From: Otis tarda
Taxonomy: Eukaryota > Chordata > Aves > Otidiformes > Otididae
Assembly: GCA_026413225.1 (NCBI GenBank)
Contig: CM048575.1
Coordinates: 2,756,001-2,820,000, forward strand
Direction of reading: 5' to 3'
DNA: 64,000 nt
In this document: positions 12,510 to 26,100 of the stretch, in pieces
How positions within the stretch are numbered: the first letter of the stretch is position 1
How the letters are laid out: each line of letters starts with the position of its first letter
Made by a program: the position numbers and the translations under genes
Notes under the pieces: generated by a model
What the model saw: the letters and a program-made list of their open reading frames with translations, nothing else
Told to the model about the DNA's origin: nothing
The model's database searches: none

Positions 12510-12597
12510 CCCTGCGTCATTTCATCAAATCACTTCCTTGGCCTGGGGCTCTGTTTCCCACCCACAAAACACAAATGGCAGCACCCTCAGCAACTTA
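12510..12597 (+). repeat. MIR-like ancient SINE fragment
   Basis: The run from about 12525 (tcaaatcacttccttggcct, ggggctctgtttcccaccca, caaaacacaaatggcagca) matches the MIR phrases caagtcacttaacctctctg, gcctcagtttcctcatctg and taaaatgggg in order. It is the best MIR match in the window. Confidence 0.55.
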
Positions 12598-12829
12598 AGG
12601 GGAAGTAGACCCCTCGAATGATTGAGACGGAGACAAACGTGCTGTGATGTCAGGTCAGAGGCAGAAACAAGGCTTTGGCACCGAGCAGGGGTGCTCGGGA
12701 CCGTGCTCGTGGGGCGTGCGGTGCACCAGCTCCTTGAATTGCATCAGCCGCGCCAGGCCGCGAGCTCTGCGGCAAGCCTGCGGCCAGCTCGCCTTTGGCA
12801 GCGTGCTCTGCGTGGTTTGGAAAGTGAAT

Positions 12830-13165
12830 TATGCGTGTCCACGGAGTGCCATCTAGTGGGATTTTATTTTACCATCAGTATTTCCTTAAAATAAGCTGCA
12901 TTTCCTTAAAAAAATGCAGCATTGTGCACAGGTTCGAGGCATGTCCGAGAGGAGAAAACTAATTAATGCAAATTTTCCCTATCGCGCGCTCTCCCAGCAG
13001 CTCCTTTCCAATTGTGTTTTCGCTTTTCCCTCCATTGCATAATGTCTGCATTTTTCTGGCAGGTTATCAATCTTGCTTTAGAGTGGAAGCTCCACAAGGA
13101 AAATACGGCATGTTTTCACTGGTGTTTAAAGGGCCCCATAAGTCAGCGGTACTACCACTGGGTGA
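12830..13165. promoter_or_regulatory. candidate enhancer with POU/homeodomain composite site
   Basis: TAATTAAT at 12960-12967 overlaps a perfect octamer ATGCAAAT at 12966-12973. This arrangement is bound by POU-domain factors and paired homeodomains. The flanks hold further AT-rich cores (ccttaaaataagctgcat, ttgcataatgtctgcattt, ggttatcaatcttgc). The segment lacks repeats and coding potential. It lies about 25 kb upstream of EDN2. Enhancer function is inference. Confidence 0.3.
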
Positions 13166-14154
13166 GTACTGTAAGATCTAGATCCTCTTGTGAGAGACCC
13201 TATAGAAATGACTATGTCTTCTCCAAATCCTTTAGTGTGTGTATACGTGCATCTCTGTGTCTGACATATGTGTGTTTCTCCTTGCTGGTGGCACTCCACA
13301 CAAAATGCAAGGGAGAACCTGGCTCCATGTGGCATGTCTCTGCTCCGCTCTGCCTGTCTTTCCTTCAAGCCTTGCACTGGAGCAAGCTTGATCCTCCTGC
13401 TCATGGCTTTCTACCCTGGAGTCATTGGAGAGGTCCCTGTGAACATCTCTCAGTTGCTTTTATAGCCTAATTGTGTCCTTCCAGGTCCTCCATAAGTTAC
13501 AGGAGATGCTGGACTCCATTGAGGGGAAAGCCCAAGTCTGAGAGGGGGACACCAACAACAAAGACCAACAACAGAGAGGAGGGGAGATCAATGACAAATG
13601 AATTGAAGCTGGAAAGGGCCGGCGCTGTGCTAAGGGATGGGTTTAAAGCTGCTTAGAGCTTTGGAGGCCACGTAAACTCTGATCAGGATTTCACGGGAGC
13701 TCCTCTACCTCTCCCTGTACCATGTGCATCCTCCGAGCCCTTCTCACCCAGCAGCTGGTCTGACACCAGTGCCTGAATATGCCAGCTGGGGAGACTGCTG
13801 TTTGCTGCGGGCTGGTACAGAGAAGTTGGAGGATATTCCTTCAAAGAAATGCTGGAAAAGTGAGGTGGGGGATGCACCTTCCAGGGATTAGCATGCAGGC
13901 CAGTGATTGGTGATGCTCTCTGCATCTGAGTGACCACCCAATCAGTTCACCTGTACTAAGAACATAAAGCAATATTTTCTTGAAGCAAAATGTCATAGAG
14001 CAGTGGAGAGAGGCTTCATTAGCTGAAAAATATTTCAGGTTTGAAAAACATTTATTTTTGTGGTAGGATAAGGAGGGGATGCCATTGCAGCTACGGCATG
14101 CTTATGCATTAAGTAGAAAGTAGGACACTGAGGTCTAAGCACTGTGTGCACACA

Positions 14155-14275
14155 TTTTAAAATATATGTATACTCACACACATATGGTATATATACATAT
14201 ATTGATACCATATATATTTCCCCCACGCACAGAAACACACATACATACACACACATATATATAAAGTATTGTTTC
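14155..14275. repeat. TA/CA-rich microsatellite cluster with hairpin
   Basis: Alternating TA and CA dinucleotides: aatatatgtatactcacaca, then later acacacatatatata. Within it, the perfect 9-base inverted repeat atatggtat (14182-14190) and ataccatat (14205-14213) surrounds a 14-base loop. A chance open frame through this tract gives a low-complexity Tyr/Val/Cys peptide and is not a gene. Confidence 0.7.
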
Positions 14276-15818
14276 AGATATTTTAAAAATAGATAGCAGA
14301 ATAACTGCTACACTGAATTATTCTGCCTACTCTAGGAGTGTGGTGGATGGCTGACATGTTCTGGCTGTTGAGAGAGGCAAGAGTTGGCAAAAAAAGGTGC
14401 TTCCCCTTCCATCCTCTCTTTGTGCCTATAGTCTGATTGACTGAAATCTTAAAAATCAGGAAAAAAAAGATCAGTTTATCAAAAGCTATTGTTGAAAATT
14501 TATATTGTTTATTTCAAAATAAAAGGAGAATCGTGGGGCTGCTAGAGTGGTGTTATGTCTGCTGCCTTTTGGGGGTCCGGTGAGCCTCTCTGTCACAGTG
14601 TCAGTCCTAGATAGCATTAATTGTATTTTACTCATTCCTTACTCAACTCACCGCCCACAAATGACTTGTCTGAGGAAGAGCTATGTGAAGCCCCAAGAAG
14701 CTAACAATGTAAAATGGTAGATACCTAGCTAACTCCCTAGCTTTATTTGCACACTCACCATCAGGATATCTAAAAAAGACCACACCTGCATCATTGCTAC
14801 ACCCAGGAACGCCTGCCTGCAGCATCAGACCCAAGGTATGGCTGTGTGGCAGCAGGGGTTGCCCATGATGTAGCTTGGTAATGCTCCGGAGGGTCGATCC
14901 AGGTCAACATGAGTTATCTCCTCTGTGGCATTTCTCAGTTCTGCCTCATACTCAGGATGGCCCCATGCACGGGAAAGACAGAGAAAGGCTTCATTGAATG
15001 TCAAACTCTGTTGGAGGTTTGGATTCCTAAGTGGGATCGTTGGGCTTGGAAACATTTAGCTTGGCTCTGGCTTTTGTCTCCGTACTTTTGGCTGCTAGTG
15101 GTCTCTCTTATTTGCTGTAACTCATTCTCAGATAGTCCTGGTGCCTGGAGGAGCCTCACTGTGAAAAGGCTCTGTGTTTGTTCACTCCACTCAGGCAATT
15201 CCTGCTGGTGTTTCTCTTCTAGGGAAAGAAAAGAGTGGTTGTTTAATTTATTCCACATGAGTTCCCCTTCTCAATGAGGCTTGATGATAATGACACCATG
15301 GACCAATGCGGAGAGAGGAGCACAGCCACGTAGTGCAGGCGTGAGTCACCACCAACCCATCACTGACACTGCTTTGGGACAGGCCGGCAGTGTCTTAAAA
15401 AGTCATCACCTGAAATTATCCTGCCTGTTCTTAAAATTACACCCGGGAGCAACTGGTCAGTGGGATGCCACAATGAAAGGGAAAATACCCTGGCTGCTGA
15501 GGTTTCTTTTGTGATTAAGGACTTTATGGTGTACTTCATCCATGGTGGGGCCACAGCCATCACCATGGTCCATTGTTGTCTCTCCTGGAGAGCTAGGCTT
15601 GAGGGTAGTGTTGGCATTTGGGGCTGGCTCAGGCTGTTGGGCACATGCCATAAACTGACATGCTGTTTATCTAAAACATATTCCAACTTGGACCAGTCTG
15701 TTCTCAAGAGACCTTGGCCACAGCCAACATGGAAGCAGCGAAGGGGCCCCTTTGGGAATTTGGCCCAAACAGAGTCAAAGATGTTGGTGGAGATCCAAGA
15801 ATTTTAATTGATTCTGCC

Positions 15819-15833
15819 AACACACACACACAC
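15819..15833. repeat. short (CA)n microsatellite
   Basis: A pure run of about seven CA units in otherwise ordinary sequence. It is too short to say much, but likely length-variable. Confidence 0.6.
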
Positions 15834-18800
15834 TCTCAGCACTTGAAGGGGCTCGATGTTGGCCCGTGCACACAAAATCTTGCCCCAAGGGCCTGGTAAT
15901 GTTGTGAACTGCTGGCATGCTCAGCACCCAGCACCAGGGCTTAGATGGGAACATGGTAGAGGGGTCTTGCTTGGTACCAGCTGCCAGCATCTGCTCCTGT
16001 GGGGAGACCATGCACACAGTAGAGCATCCAGACAGGATCTGCAGCGATCACAGCAGGGACACTGTTGGCTTTTGGCTTTGTCTAGGTGCGAGTGGTGGCA
16101 TACAACCTTCCCTGAGACAACTGGTTGGGGAAAGCTCCTCCCAGACCTCATCTGGTGTGAAGCTCCAGCTGCTGCTGTACTTGCTGCCCCTCAAAAAGCG
16201 CAGGAAGAAAACATCTTCATCTGCGGGCTGCTTGGTTGAGGGAATGAAGCAGCTTAGAGGGAAAACGGATATTGCTAATCTGTACGAAGTGGGCATGTTT
16301 ACACTGAGTCAGTATGAGCAGGCTCTGCGCACAGGATATTTTTCTCCAGTCTCCCCTGACAGAACTGGGATCCAGGGAGCTCGCTAGTGGTCATTGAACA
16401 GCATTTCTCATGTTGATTCTGGTGCCAGTCCAGAATGCAAAGAAATAAAAAAGAACAGGAAGATCAATCAAACTTTTCAAAAACACTCTTATGGGTTGGC
16501 TTTTGCTTAATGGGGGGCACAGGAAGAAGTTTCACTGCTTTCCTCCAGCGCAATTTTCCTAGTCTCCCACCACTTCTGTCCTTGCGCATGAGGCGTTGCT
16601 GGGTGAGACAGATGGGGACACAGCTCAGAAGCTGCTGGGCTTTCCATGGAGGATTGCCTGGAGCTCTGCTCCCTGTCCTGAGGCTGCAATATCCCAGAGT
16701 GCCAACGCTCCGGGTAGCTCCTAACTGGAGACTGGAGCCTGTAGCTCCAGCACAGTGAAGCCGTGCGGCATTGCAGCCTCTTTTAGCCAGCCTTGCATCA
16801 CCACGATAGAGCAAGCAAACCCAGTGCGTGTAATCAAGAGAGGCGAACGTGACAAGAGCGATAACTCACATGCCACTCTGCTTGCTCACCCAGAGTAAGT
16901 TAGGCAGAAGCTATATATAGAAGCGAGATTGCTAATAACTGGCACGGGAAAGCCTTCAGCGTCTCCATTCAATTCATTTACACCTCCCACAAAGAAGACA
17001 AAGAAAGCCTCTTTGAAGGACTGCCAACCTGTTGCCATCTGAGTCAGTCACTCTCAGCCACGGCCTCTCGCGCAGCCTCCAGTACCCCATGTCATGCACG
17101 TCGAGGGCTGGATTCACAGCTCGGTTACCTCCAGGTGAACTGCTGAACCAAGGTCACACCAGTGTCACTAAAATCAGCGTCTGCCCTCTCCATCCCTCCA
17201 CCCGTTATCAGAACCCCCAAAGCCTCTAGCTCAGCCAGAAGCTGGCATGGGAGAAGGTAATTTGCCTCTGATTTTGGAGCTTCCTTTGCTGGTGGGATTT
17301 CAGAGGCTCTTTGGTAGGGGTGACCAGCAGTGAGCAAACCCCAACAACAAGTTGCACATTAACTAAATGCTGAAAAGTTTCCCTGGTGTTTAAAAATGGG
17401 ATGTGTTTTAAGGATCTGGACACTTTCTGCATGGTAATTTTTTTTAATCGCTGTATAAATAATAAATATTTTATGTTATAATAGCTTCCTGCAGTTCATT
17501 GGTAGTAAACTAATGTTTGAGACATAAGAATGAAGAGCCCCACCTGAGTCTTCACCCATCCTCCATGGAACCTCTGGAATTGTCAGTGCAAGGCTCAGGC
17601 TGGGTATTATCTCAGGTGTTACAAATGTTTGGCATCTTTCCGCCAATGTGTTTTTTTTCCAGGCACTTTGTCCTGGTTTTGAGTGGGGCAGGAGAGTTGG
17701 GCTAAAGGCTGTGTCAGGCAGATCAAGCTGAGATGTCCTGATTCCAGAGCAGCAATCAGATGTGAATAATTTTTGATTCTTGAGAACAAAGCTGGGCTTA
17801 AACTTGGTGACATCCTGACAGCACTGCTGCAGCCACTGCTTTGCAGGGCAAGAAGGCGGCATGTGAGGTATCTGCCGGTCCTGTGCCGAATAGGAGGCCA
17901 ATTAACATGGGAGCTGCGATCAGTGCTGGCCACGCGTCCTGGTGACTTTGAACAAGTCACAGAGTACCTGAACTGCGAAGTCACTTGGAGTTGTACACAG
18001 TTTGCCCAATTTAGGTGTTTAATTCAAGTGCTGCCCTCTGGAAATTTTGCATGCCTTGCCTCAGGGATGGTCAGAAGAGAGAGATGTCCTAGAGTAACTG
18101 TGTCAGTCAGAGGAGAGGCCATTGTCTTGGAGAATCTGCAGCAAATGAGCCAAGAAGTTTAATTTTGGTATTCCTCTCTCTATGAACAGCATATTGGCTA
18201 AGTGTCCACCTCCCTGCTGAGAATACAAGGATGCTCTGGGAAATGGCAGTTGTCTTCATCAGCTGGGAGCCAGCCTTGCTCCTGTTTGAGGATTGTGGGC
18301 AGCAGAGTGGGTGCTGGCCACCTTGTACATCTTCATCTCTCCGGTCACACACTCGAGGGGGAATGGACCTGCTGTTGCAGCCCCTCTGCCTGCTCTTGTC
18401 TTTCCATTTGCATGAAATAAAAATAAACAAAATAAATACATTCGCTGGAGTTGGGATTGGATCCAGCTCTGACCCCATGCAGAGGAGCAGGGGCAGCTCT
18501 GACCCCAGGGCAGCTGGAGCTCTCTCCTCCTGCACCAACACTTTCTCCTGAGTTCCCAGCAGCCCAGCAAAACCAGAGTGACCGCAAATGGGGAAAGCCT
18601 CCTCCTCTGGGAAAGTGTGACCTGCTGAGGAGCAGAAGTCCCCTTCCTGGGGAAGTGCTCTTGATACAGGGCTGTTACTCTGAACGCTTTCTGACTGGAT
18701 CCTTGGAGGAAGAAGGCACCTAACTTTGCCCACTGGACTGTCAGCGGAAAGGCAGACGTCTCCTGTAAGGAACCCAACACTACTTGGACACGGGGAAGCT

Positions 18801-20253
18801 GCAGGTCATGGAGTGCTCTGGTTTCTATCCCGAACTGCCTGTTGGTTTCAGTGGGGAAACAGGTACTTCAACAGGAGTTTGGTGCCTATTTGTGTGGGTC
18901 TGGACCATTACTTGTCACACCTTTGCTCCTCAAATATGAAATGAAGGTTTTGGGTCTGCCCTCCTTCATAGGTATGTGAAGACAGATCCACCACTGCCCC
19001 TCAGACACTTGGATACTGCAGAAAGGTTGCGGGAGTGCTCTAGACAGGTCAGCTTTGATCACCTCCTGTGTTAAATCTTGCTAGGATCTGTGCTGCAGCT
19101 TTCGTTTTGTGCCTCAATACCACATGTGAGGGAGAGCTGCGCTTGCTAAGCTGGGCACGTGGCAGATGCCATTAAGATCTCCTTGAGTCTGTGATGGTTA
19201 ATCTACTCCAGGCAGAAGTTGTTTTCCAACTCCTACATGGAAAGACAAGGCAAGACGATGCAGTTCAACCACAAGACAAGTCATGGTTCAACCTCCTGAA
19301 AGGCAGCCGCCCAGGCTAGCTGGAATCGAGGATGCGGGTGCAGTGTGCTGTGTGTGTAGCAGATTGAAGAATCTTCTGCCCTGCTGTTTTCCCAGTGGTT
19401 CGTGGCTCCATATCACCCCAAAGGAGCCACTCTGGCTTCATTTGTGGATGCCAAGTGATGGCAACTCAATCTTTTTCCTGCAAAACTGTTCCAGGGATGA
19501 GCTGCACTCCCTCAAAAAGCCCTAGATCTTCTTTACAGACATGGCCATAACTTCTCTGAGGTGCTGATTTAGGGAATGGTTACAGTGCCAGCCCATGTAC
19601 AGGTGAGAGGAGATGCTGGAAGCGTTCAGTCGAGGCGATGAGGGCAATACTGCAGAGAAGGAAGTGTTGACAGACTCAAAACTGAAATCTGTCCAGAGCT
19701 GAACAAAGGTGTGAGGCTGGAGCCTCTCCAAGGAGCCATGGGAGAGGCCACTGGGTTGAATGTTGTTTTCTCTGACCCTTTGCCAATACATTTCCCAGAT
19801 CGTGACAGATGATTTGAGTTTTCAGTTGCAGCATGCACTTTTTTTCCCTCCTGCCTGGTCCCTCACACTTCCACACCTGACTGACTGGACTGAGGGGAGC
19901 AGTGCGCCGATTGCTATCTTGGCAAGGTGGCTCGCTTGACGAACAAAGTGTGACCACATTCCAGGGCACAATGACTGTCCCAACAGCAGCCTGCAAATAG
20001 GAGCAAAGAAAACATTGGACATGCATTTATGAGACTCTTAGTGGGCTTCTGCCTCCTTTGGGCATCACCTGAGGATGGATATTTATCTTCCTGAGATTAC
20101 TTCAGCTATAGCTGCTGTTCTGAGCTTCTCATGACCCCAGGCATTAATGAGACTTGGACTCAAGTGGGTCCCATTTATTGGCCTCCAAAGAATTCCCCCC
20201 TACTCTAATTCAATGAACGAAAGAGAAGCGGTATCTCAAGACAGCACAGCTGA

Positions 20254-20446
20254 TTCATAGAATCATAGAATCATAAAATGGTTAGGGTTGGAAGGGACCT
20301 TCAAAGGTTATCTAGTCCAACCCCCCTGCAAGGAACAGGGACATCCCCAACTAGATCAGGTTGCTCAGAGCCTCATCCAGCCTGGCCTTGAACGTTTCCA
20401 GGGATGGGGCCTCCACCACATTTCTGGGCAACCTGTTCCAGTGTTC
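20254..20446 (-). repeat. CR1 LINE 3' fragment
   Basis: It begins tcatagaatcatagaatcat and continues ggttagggttggaagggacc, ctagtccaacccccctgcaa, gggacatccccaactagatc, cagggatggggcctccacca and gggcaacctgttccagtg, a clear reverse-strand CR1 3' end. Similarity stops near 20446, where a small duplicated ctataact follows. It is 5'-truncated and non-coding. Confidence 0.92.
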
Positions 20447-22789
20447 TATAACTCTATAACTCATACCCCACGGCTTGCATTCCAGTGGCCAGGGAAGCCT
20501 CCAGAGGGTGCCCATGTGAGACAGGAATACCTGCAGGAAAATGGCTTTCATCTTGGGGTGGCTGTTGAAGGGAGGAAATCTGGCATGTCCAGACGTCCTG
20601 CTTGTGCCATGGCAAAAAATAAATAGGGAAAAGGTGCTGAATGAGAATAAGAACCATGTTGAGAATTGCCACTCTGTGCGAGGCTAAAGCTGGACAGTAG
20701 TTATTAAAATGTTCCCCTCTGACACCAACACAAGGGAATGGAGATCAGTGTTCCCTTCCCACCCCACTAAACTTTTGATGTGCATGATCATGGAAAGTTT
20801 ATTGCTGGTTGTATTGCTTTTGCACTCCAGATCCTCATCTCTCAGGACCCAGAGTAAGACTCTTGCACACATTTTCACATAAATGAGCCATCTGCTAAGG
20901 AGCTGAAGACACTCCAGAGGTAGAAATGTTCATTGGCACCCATGTATGAGAGCATGCACTGGGAGGAGGGTCATTTTTGGCTGTTCCAGGCTGTGTGAAT
21001 GCAAGTGGGTTCACAGATGGCTTCCAGGGGCTTGAGCTGAGAGATGAGCATCCTAATGTCCCTGTTGACACTGAGACTGGTCACAATTAGTTGTCAAAGC
21101 TCAGCATAGACAACAGATACAAACCCCATAAAGACATGCAGGCCAGTGGCCATCCCTGTTTTGGTTGCATTCCCATTTGACATCCTCACCACTCTTGTGC
21201 CCTGTGGGAAAGGGCAGTGCTGGGATCCTCTCTTTGAAGCTGGGGAGTTGAGCCACTCTCCAGCAGTGCTGTGGCAGACCAGAGAGGTGAAATTCAGTGC
21301 TCTGATTTCCTGAGCGATCTTTACTGATGTCAGCAGAGATAACTGTGAAGAAAACCCAGATATGTACGCTCCCAGACCTGGAAGCTCATTTTACAGAGAC
21401 TGCAGAGAACAGACTGTGGGGCAACAGCCGTAAGTGATTAATATCCTTTTAGGAAACAAGTCTGATCTGTTACTCATTCTTTGTGAGAACAGCAAACAAA
21501 ACCTTTAAGACAGGGTGATAACAATAGTGTCCTGCCTTCCAGCCTCCCGGGCACTCATTGCTGTAGGGACATGACTCTTCATGTCCTTGTGTGCTGCCCA
21601 TTGCACAGCAGTGGAGGCAAGTCCTTCATGCAGTCACAAGCCCTTCTTCTGCAATCCACTGAGATGATCCTGGCTGTTGAGCAGATATTGCTCCTGACCG
21701 TGCATTCACTTCGTGTTTGAAGTATTTAGGCTAAAATAATTTCCACAGACCTCTTAATCTTTGACAGTCTCCAGGGCCTGGGATGGGAGGCTCCATGTGC
21801 AACATAGGTGCCTGACTGAAGCAAGCAGAGAGCTTTGTCTATCATTGTAAAGACCTGGCCAGGGAGGTCAGAGTCCAGCACAGCCGATTTCCTGTGCTCA
21901 GCACACCTCTTGGGAATGATGCACGGGAGTTCACAGCCTTGCTCAGCAGGTAGGTGGAAATTTTGCTCATGTATCAGTCATGTGGTCATCAAAAGCAGCA
22001 TTACATCAGATGGATGACACAGATATAATGTGTTGAACCAAAGTCAGCTGCCCGTTCATTTTCATGCCTTGTTTGATGCCTCCATGTGATAACCCAGCAT
22101 GCCACAGCACATAGCAGTGCCAGGTCATCTTCCTTCTACCTCCTCACAACCCCGCGGGGGCATTCCAGGCTCTGGCATAGGCAGGTCAATGATGCTATTT
22201 AAGCGCTATGACCACTACGTGTTGTAATCTCAAACATTTAGGTTCTTGACTGCTGCGATGGAGCTGGTGGGTTGAAGACTGCTTAGATACAACCAATGGT
22301 GAAACGAAGAGGTGTCTCAACTCTTGCTGCTCACTGACCACAGGGATGCAGGAAGGCTACAGAGAAATTTTTCTTCCTAGAGGAACAGCTTTGTCCTGAA
22401 ATCAGGCAGACTTAATTTATTTCAAATATAGAACAAGAGCTGCTTTTGGACAGGACTTTGTGAAGAGCTGTTTTTCAGCTTTAGGAAGTAACTCAGAGCT
22501 TCAAAGACTCGCTTAAGCCCTTGGTGAATGGACAGGGAATTCACTTCTCTTCGATCCCTAACAGCAGACTATGACCTGGGTTAAAACTAGGGTGGGAAAA
22601 GGGTACAGCGTTCCCCGCCGCTCCTGCACACCTCCCCTACCTGCAGATTTTGCACCTTAGCAACTTGTTTGCAAAAGCCCACCTTCAAGGCCAGTCTTCC
22701 TCCTCCTCAGACGACAGAGCCGCTGCGGATCCCAGCCGAGCCCTTTGCCGGCTTTGCCTTGCCGCTGGGCCCCTGTGAGCCGCGTTCAG
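20447..22789. other. intergenic, no gene seen
   Basis: No exon, RNA gene or recognisable repeat was found. Open frames are unusually short between about 20900 and 22700, the longest being 60 codons, so there is little to suggest coding sequence. Confidence 0.7.
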
Positions 22790-23160
22790 TCATCTTGCTG
22801 GGGAATCCACGCTGCCACAGGTGAGTGCAACGCGGCGGGTAATCAATTATCTCAGTTGCACATTGTTTTCATTCCTTGCCTATGCACATTTCCCAGAGAG
22901 CTGATTATGTCACTCATTAACCTTCCAGACCTCTTTATTTTCTTTATGCAAAGAGCCGGCTTTTGTCAGGCCAGCACGTTCATATTTCGGCTGAGCTTCA
23001 AGAACAAAGAGTCCCCACTAATTCCTTTCTGCTTAGTCATACCCGAGTCACGTAGAAAGCTATTACCAAAATTGGTACAGAAAGGTTGCCAACCGCAGAG
23101 CTCCAGCCCAGCTGCGTGTGGTGAGATTTGCATATCAGCAAGCTGGAGAGAAGGCTCAGC
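22790..23160. promoter_or_regulatory. candidate enhancer-like element
   Basis: Contains an E-box with splice-donor look (cacaggtgagt), the paired homeodomain-like taatcaattatc at 22840-22851, and a perfect octamer ATTTGCAT at 23126-23133, all in non-repetitive DNA. A 168-codon frame runs through it (22745-23251) but its translation shows no domain and no homology that can be recognised by eye. A regulatory element is the more economical reading. A cryptic exon cannot be excluded. Confidence 0.3.
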
Positions 23161-26100
23161 GCAGGCAGCACTTACCACAAAAGATGTTTTTGTTCATTTC
23201 TGTGAGCGAGTGTTTGTAAAGTCAGAGTCTTTCCCAAAACAATGGAGATAATCCTCCCATCTGGCCTGTCCTTCCAGAAGCTTTTATTCTCTCTCAGCAC
23301 TTATGTCAAGGCCAAACTAAGCTGGCATCTCTGTGGATTAAAATCCAGTTTTTTTGGATTGACCACATGAAGGTATTTGCTTCTTGACAGTTGAGGAACG
23401 TGGCACTGTGAAAGCATCCCATGTCCCTTTTCACCCCTACGTGCTGCTAAGCATCACATTGAAACGGTGCTGCCGTGCAGTTGGCTGCTCAAGATACGCT
23501 GCATGACCGGTTCTAGTCAGTATTAAGACAGGTAGCATGTATGACAGCAGCACGGCAGCGGGGCTGCAAGCTGGGGAGATACTCATGTCTAACAGGTCAT
23601 GAGACAGCCCTCCTTCATGATATACAGAGTTTTCTGAAGTGGTGGTTCCTCGGTAGCATCACTGCAGCAGCCACAGGTACTCCTCCAGAAGAAAGTCAGG
23701 TCATCATCTCCAGGCTGCACTCACGGTTCCTTCTCTAAAATAATGGAGGAAGCTCCTCCATTTAATTAGGTTTTTCTGAATTAGGCTTTGTGTTTTCCAG
23801 TTTTACCTTAGAGCCAAACTAAGAAACCTCCTTTCAAACCATGTAAGCTGAGATTCTTACAGCGTCACATGAATCCAGAGCCCAGGCTTTTAAGGAAGAC
23901 TTTCATAAGATTTGCAATCATACTTTTACAGCTGGTGCCTACGCATTTCTGAGGTGAGCCAGTATCCCACAAAACAGTGCTGTGCCTCAGCCTGACCTCT
24001 TGTTCTGCTCGCACAGGGCAGCAGGTTAGAGAAGCTGGAGTGCTCCTAGTTCATGCTGATGACCAGATCCAGAAGACAGTGGTCTAAAACCATGCTGACA
24101 CAGGATATAACAGAGTAACATTTCCATGACTGCAGAAGTCATGACAAATGATTTCAGGGATAGAGTCATTCTCAACCCTTGATTTGGCAAGGGGAACACC
24201 TTTATACTCCCCTAGAACATCTTGCCTTCTTCACCAGGTATGTAGCCTACTCCTGCTGCGACACGGACATGGAAACACCTCCAACAGTGACATTGCGCCT
24301 TGCGGCTTCTGGTTGCAATCCCCTTTGGAACAGCCCAGGACACAAAGCACTGTGGAAAAAAAAAGAAAGAGCTGGGTGCAACATGCCCTTCTCAGGCAAG
24401 CCCTTGTGCCTGTGTAGCTTTGTGCCTTAGGGTTGCTTCGCAGAGCTGGGTGGGGTACACTCCTGGTTGTATCTCCTCTGCCTGCAGGAATGTGTGCTCT
24501 CCATGAACTGTCATCTGAACAGTTATTGCTAAAAGTGCCTAATGTTAACCAAGATCTGTGTTACATCATCTGTCTGTAGCACATATACCCCTTCCTTAGG
24601 TGGCATCTGTCACCATGTAGATAAATAAGATGCCTCCCAGGGCTGCCACAACTCATGATTTTCACACCTCTTTGATTATACGATTAACCTAGGGCAGATC
24701 ATTCTCCTAGCATTTCTGCTCATCCCTCTGACATAGCCAGACCAAGGCTTTGCTATATCATGTCCGGACAACCGTAGCACAATGAGGCATCTGCTACTGC
24801 ATGTAATTAGCTGTGCAAAGCAGCCTGGCTTGCTGGCACTGAATTACAAAGGTTTGAGCCTAAAAACATGATGATTCGAACAACTGCAGAAACAGGGCAG
24901 GGGATCACTGAGCCAAAGCTGAGCCTCCATAGCCCTAGACGACCCCTCTCTTGGCTCATAATTTATCAGGGCAAATGTTAACAGCAGATCCAAAACCTGC
25001 TCCCGGTAGACTGCTTTTCCTCTTGCTATGCATGGGCAACAGCATTAGGTCCTGCCGAGAGTGTGGTGAGAGCACCCAGACCTGCGTTGGAAGTCGCAGT
25101 GCTGTCAGGGAGAGGAAAAGGTGAGCTTCTGTGCTTTTCATATTAGTCAGATCAAAGTTGAGTTTGGAAAGACTTTTCCGAACTATTTAACTTTGCACAA
25201 CGGACAAACCTTCAAAGGCAACAGGCAAGTTTAGGTGTTTTGATTCTTGGGTGTCCGGTACTTTAGAGGAATATGAGTTTGGAGTGCAACGACAGACACC
25301 TTCTAAAGGCAGGTCCATCCAGCTCCCCACCTCTGGACACTCAAACCAATGTCAGCCAGACTTTTCAGGCATTTTTATGCTGTGGATAGTTTTTTGGATA
25401 GAATCATCCTCTCCAGACTCTTGGGCCCTCTTTGACTTAGGCTCTTGAAAAAGTCTTGGATTCTAAAGAGCAATGAGTGATGACACACATCACTCTTCTC
25501 TGTACCAAATTTTCCCCCTTCCTTTCGCAGACAATAAAGCTTTAGCAGACCCAAGAAACAAGGTATCCTGCGCATGCCATTGCACTGGAAGGCCTTGGCT
25601 TTTAATTTCAACACTCTCACCCTCTGGTGAAACTAAAGGGAAGATTTCCCATCTTTCCTCCAGAAATCGACTCTAAGGAGTGTTAACACCCAATTACCTT
25701 CAATTTGCTGTCCAACCATGCATGACCTTCTACAAACACCAGCTTCACCCTACACATCTGTGTATGTTTTCTCATACTTCCCTCACTTCTCCTTACAATC
25801 TCTGACCCTTTGGAGACCAGTTTGTCCTCACAACCGACCAGCTTTGCATTATACCTGCAAACACCAGCCTACACTTTCAGCTAAAGGATTTCTTACAGGA
25901 TTTGGAAGCAAGTGAGTGCTATCCAGTACAGAGCTGTGTATGTATTATGACTGTTGATGTCTACAGCGATGCTAGATTTCAATTTAGAGACACAGGCAGG
26001 CAATTTACCTTCACTTCATTGCAGATTATTATAGAGGGAGCACACGTGCGCACACAGACTCACACGCTTCACTCATGAAAACTACTTTTGTTCTTTCTTG

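Larger units (their letters stand above)
13166..20253. other. intergenic, no gene seen
   Basis: About 7 kb without a recognisable exon. It contains a TA/CA microsatellite cluster (14155-14275), a (CA)n run near 15820, and a possible very degraded MIR core near 17936-17975 (tcctggtgactttgaacaag). Open frames of up to about 208 codons (for example 18107-18733 minus) are overlapped by frames on the other strand and carry no domains. Confidence 0.65.

Noticed and set aside
12849-12862. gccatctagtggga as a CTCF site
   Set aside because: It resembles the core of the CTCF motif only in part; several key positions of the consensus mismatch.
17936-17975. MIR-like phrase gtgactttgaacaagtcac
   Set aside because: Only one short anchor matches, with no second anchor at the right distance, so it is mentioned in the intergenic entry but not called.
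22745-23251. 168-codon frame as a coding exon
   Set aside because: No domain recognised. Regulatory-type motifs fit better. Kept only as an enhancer candidate.
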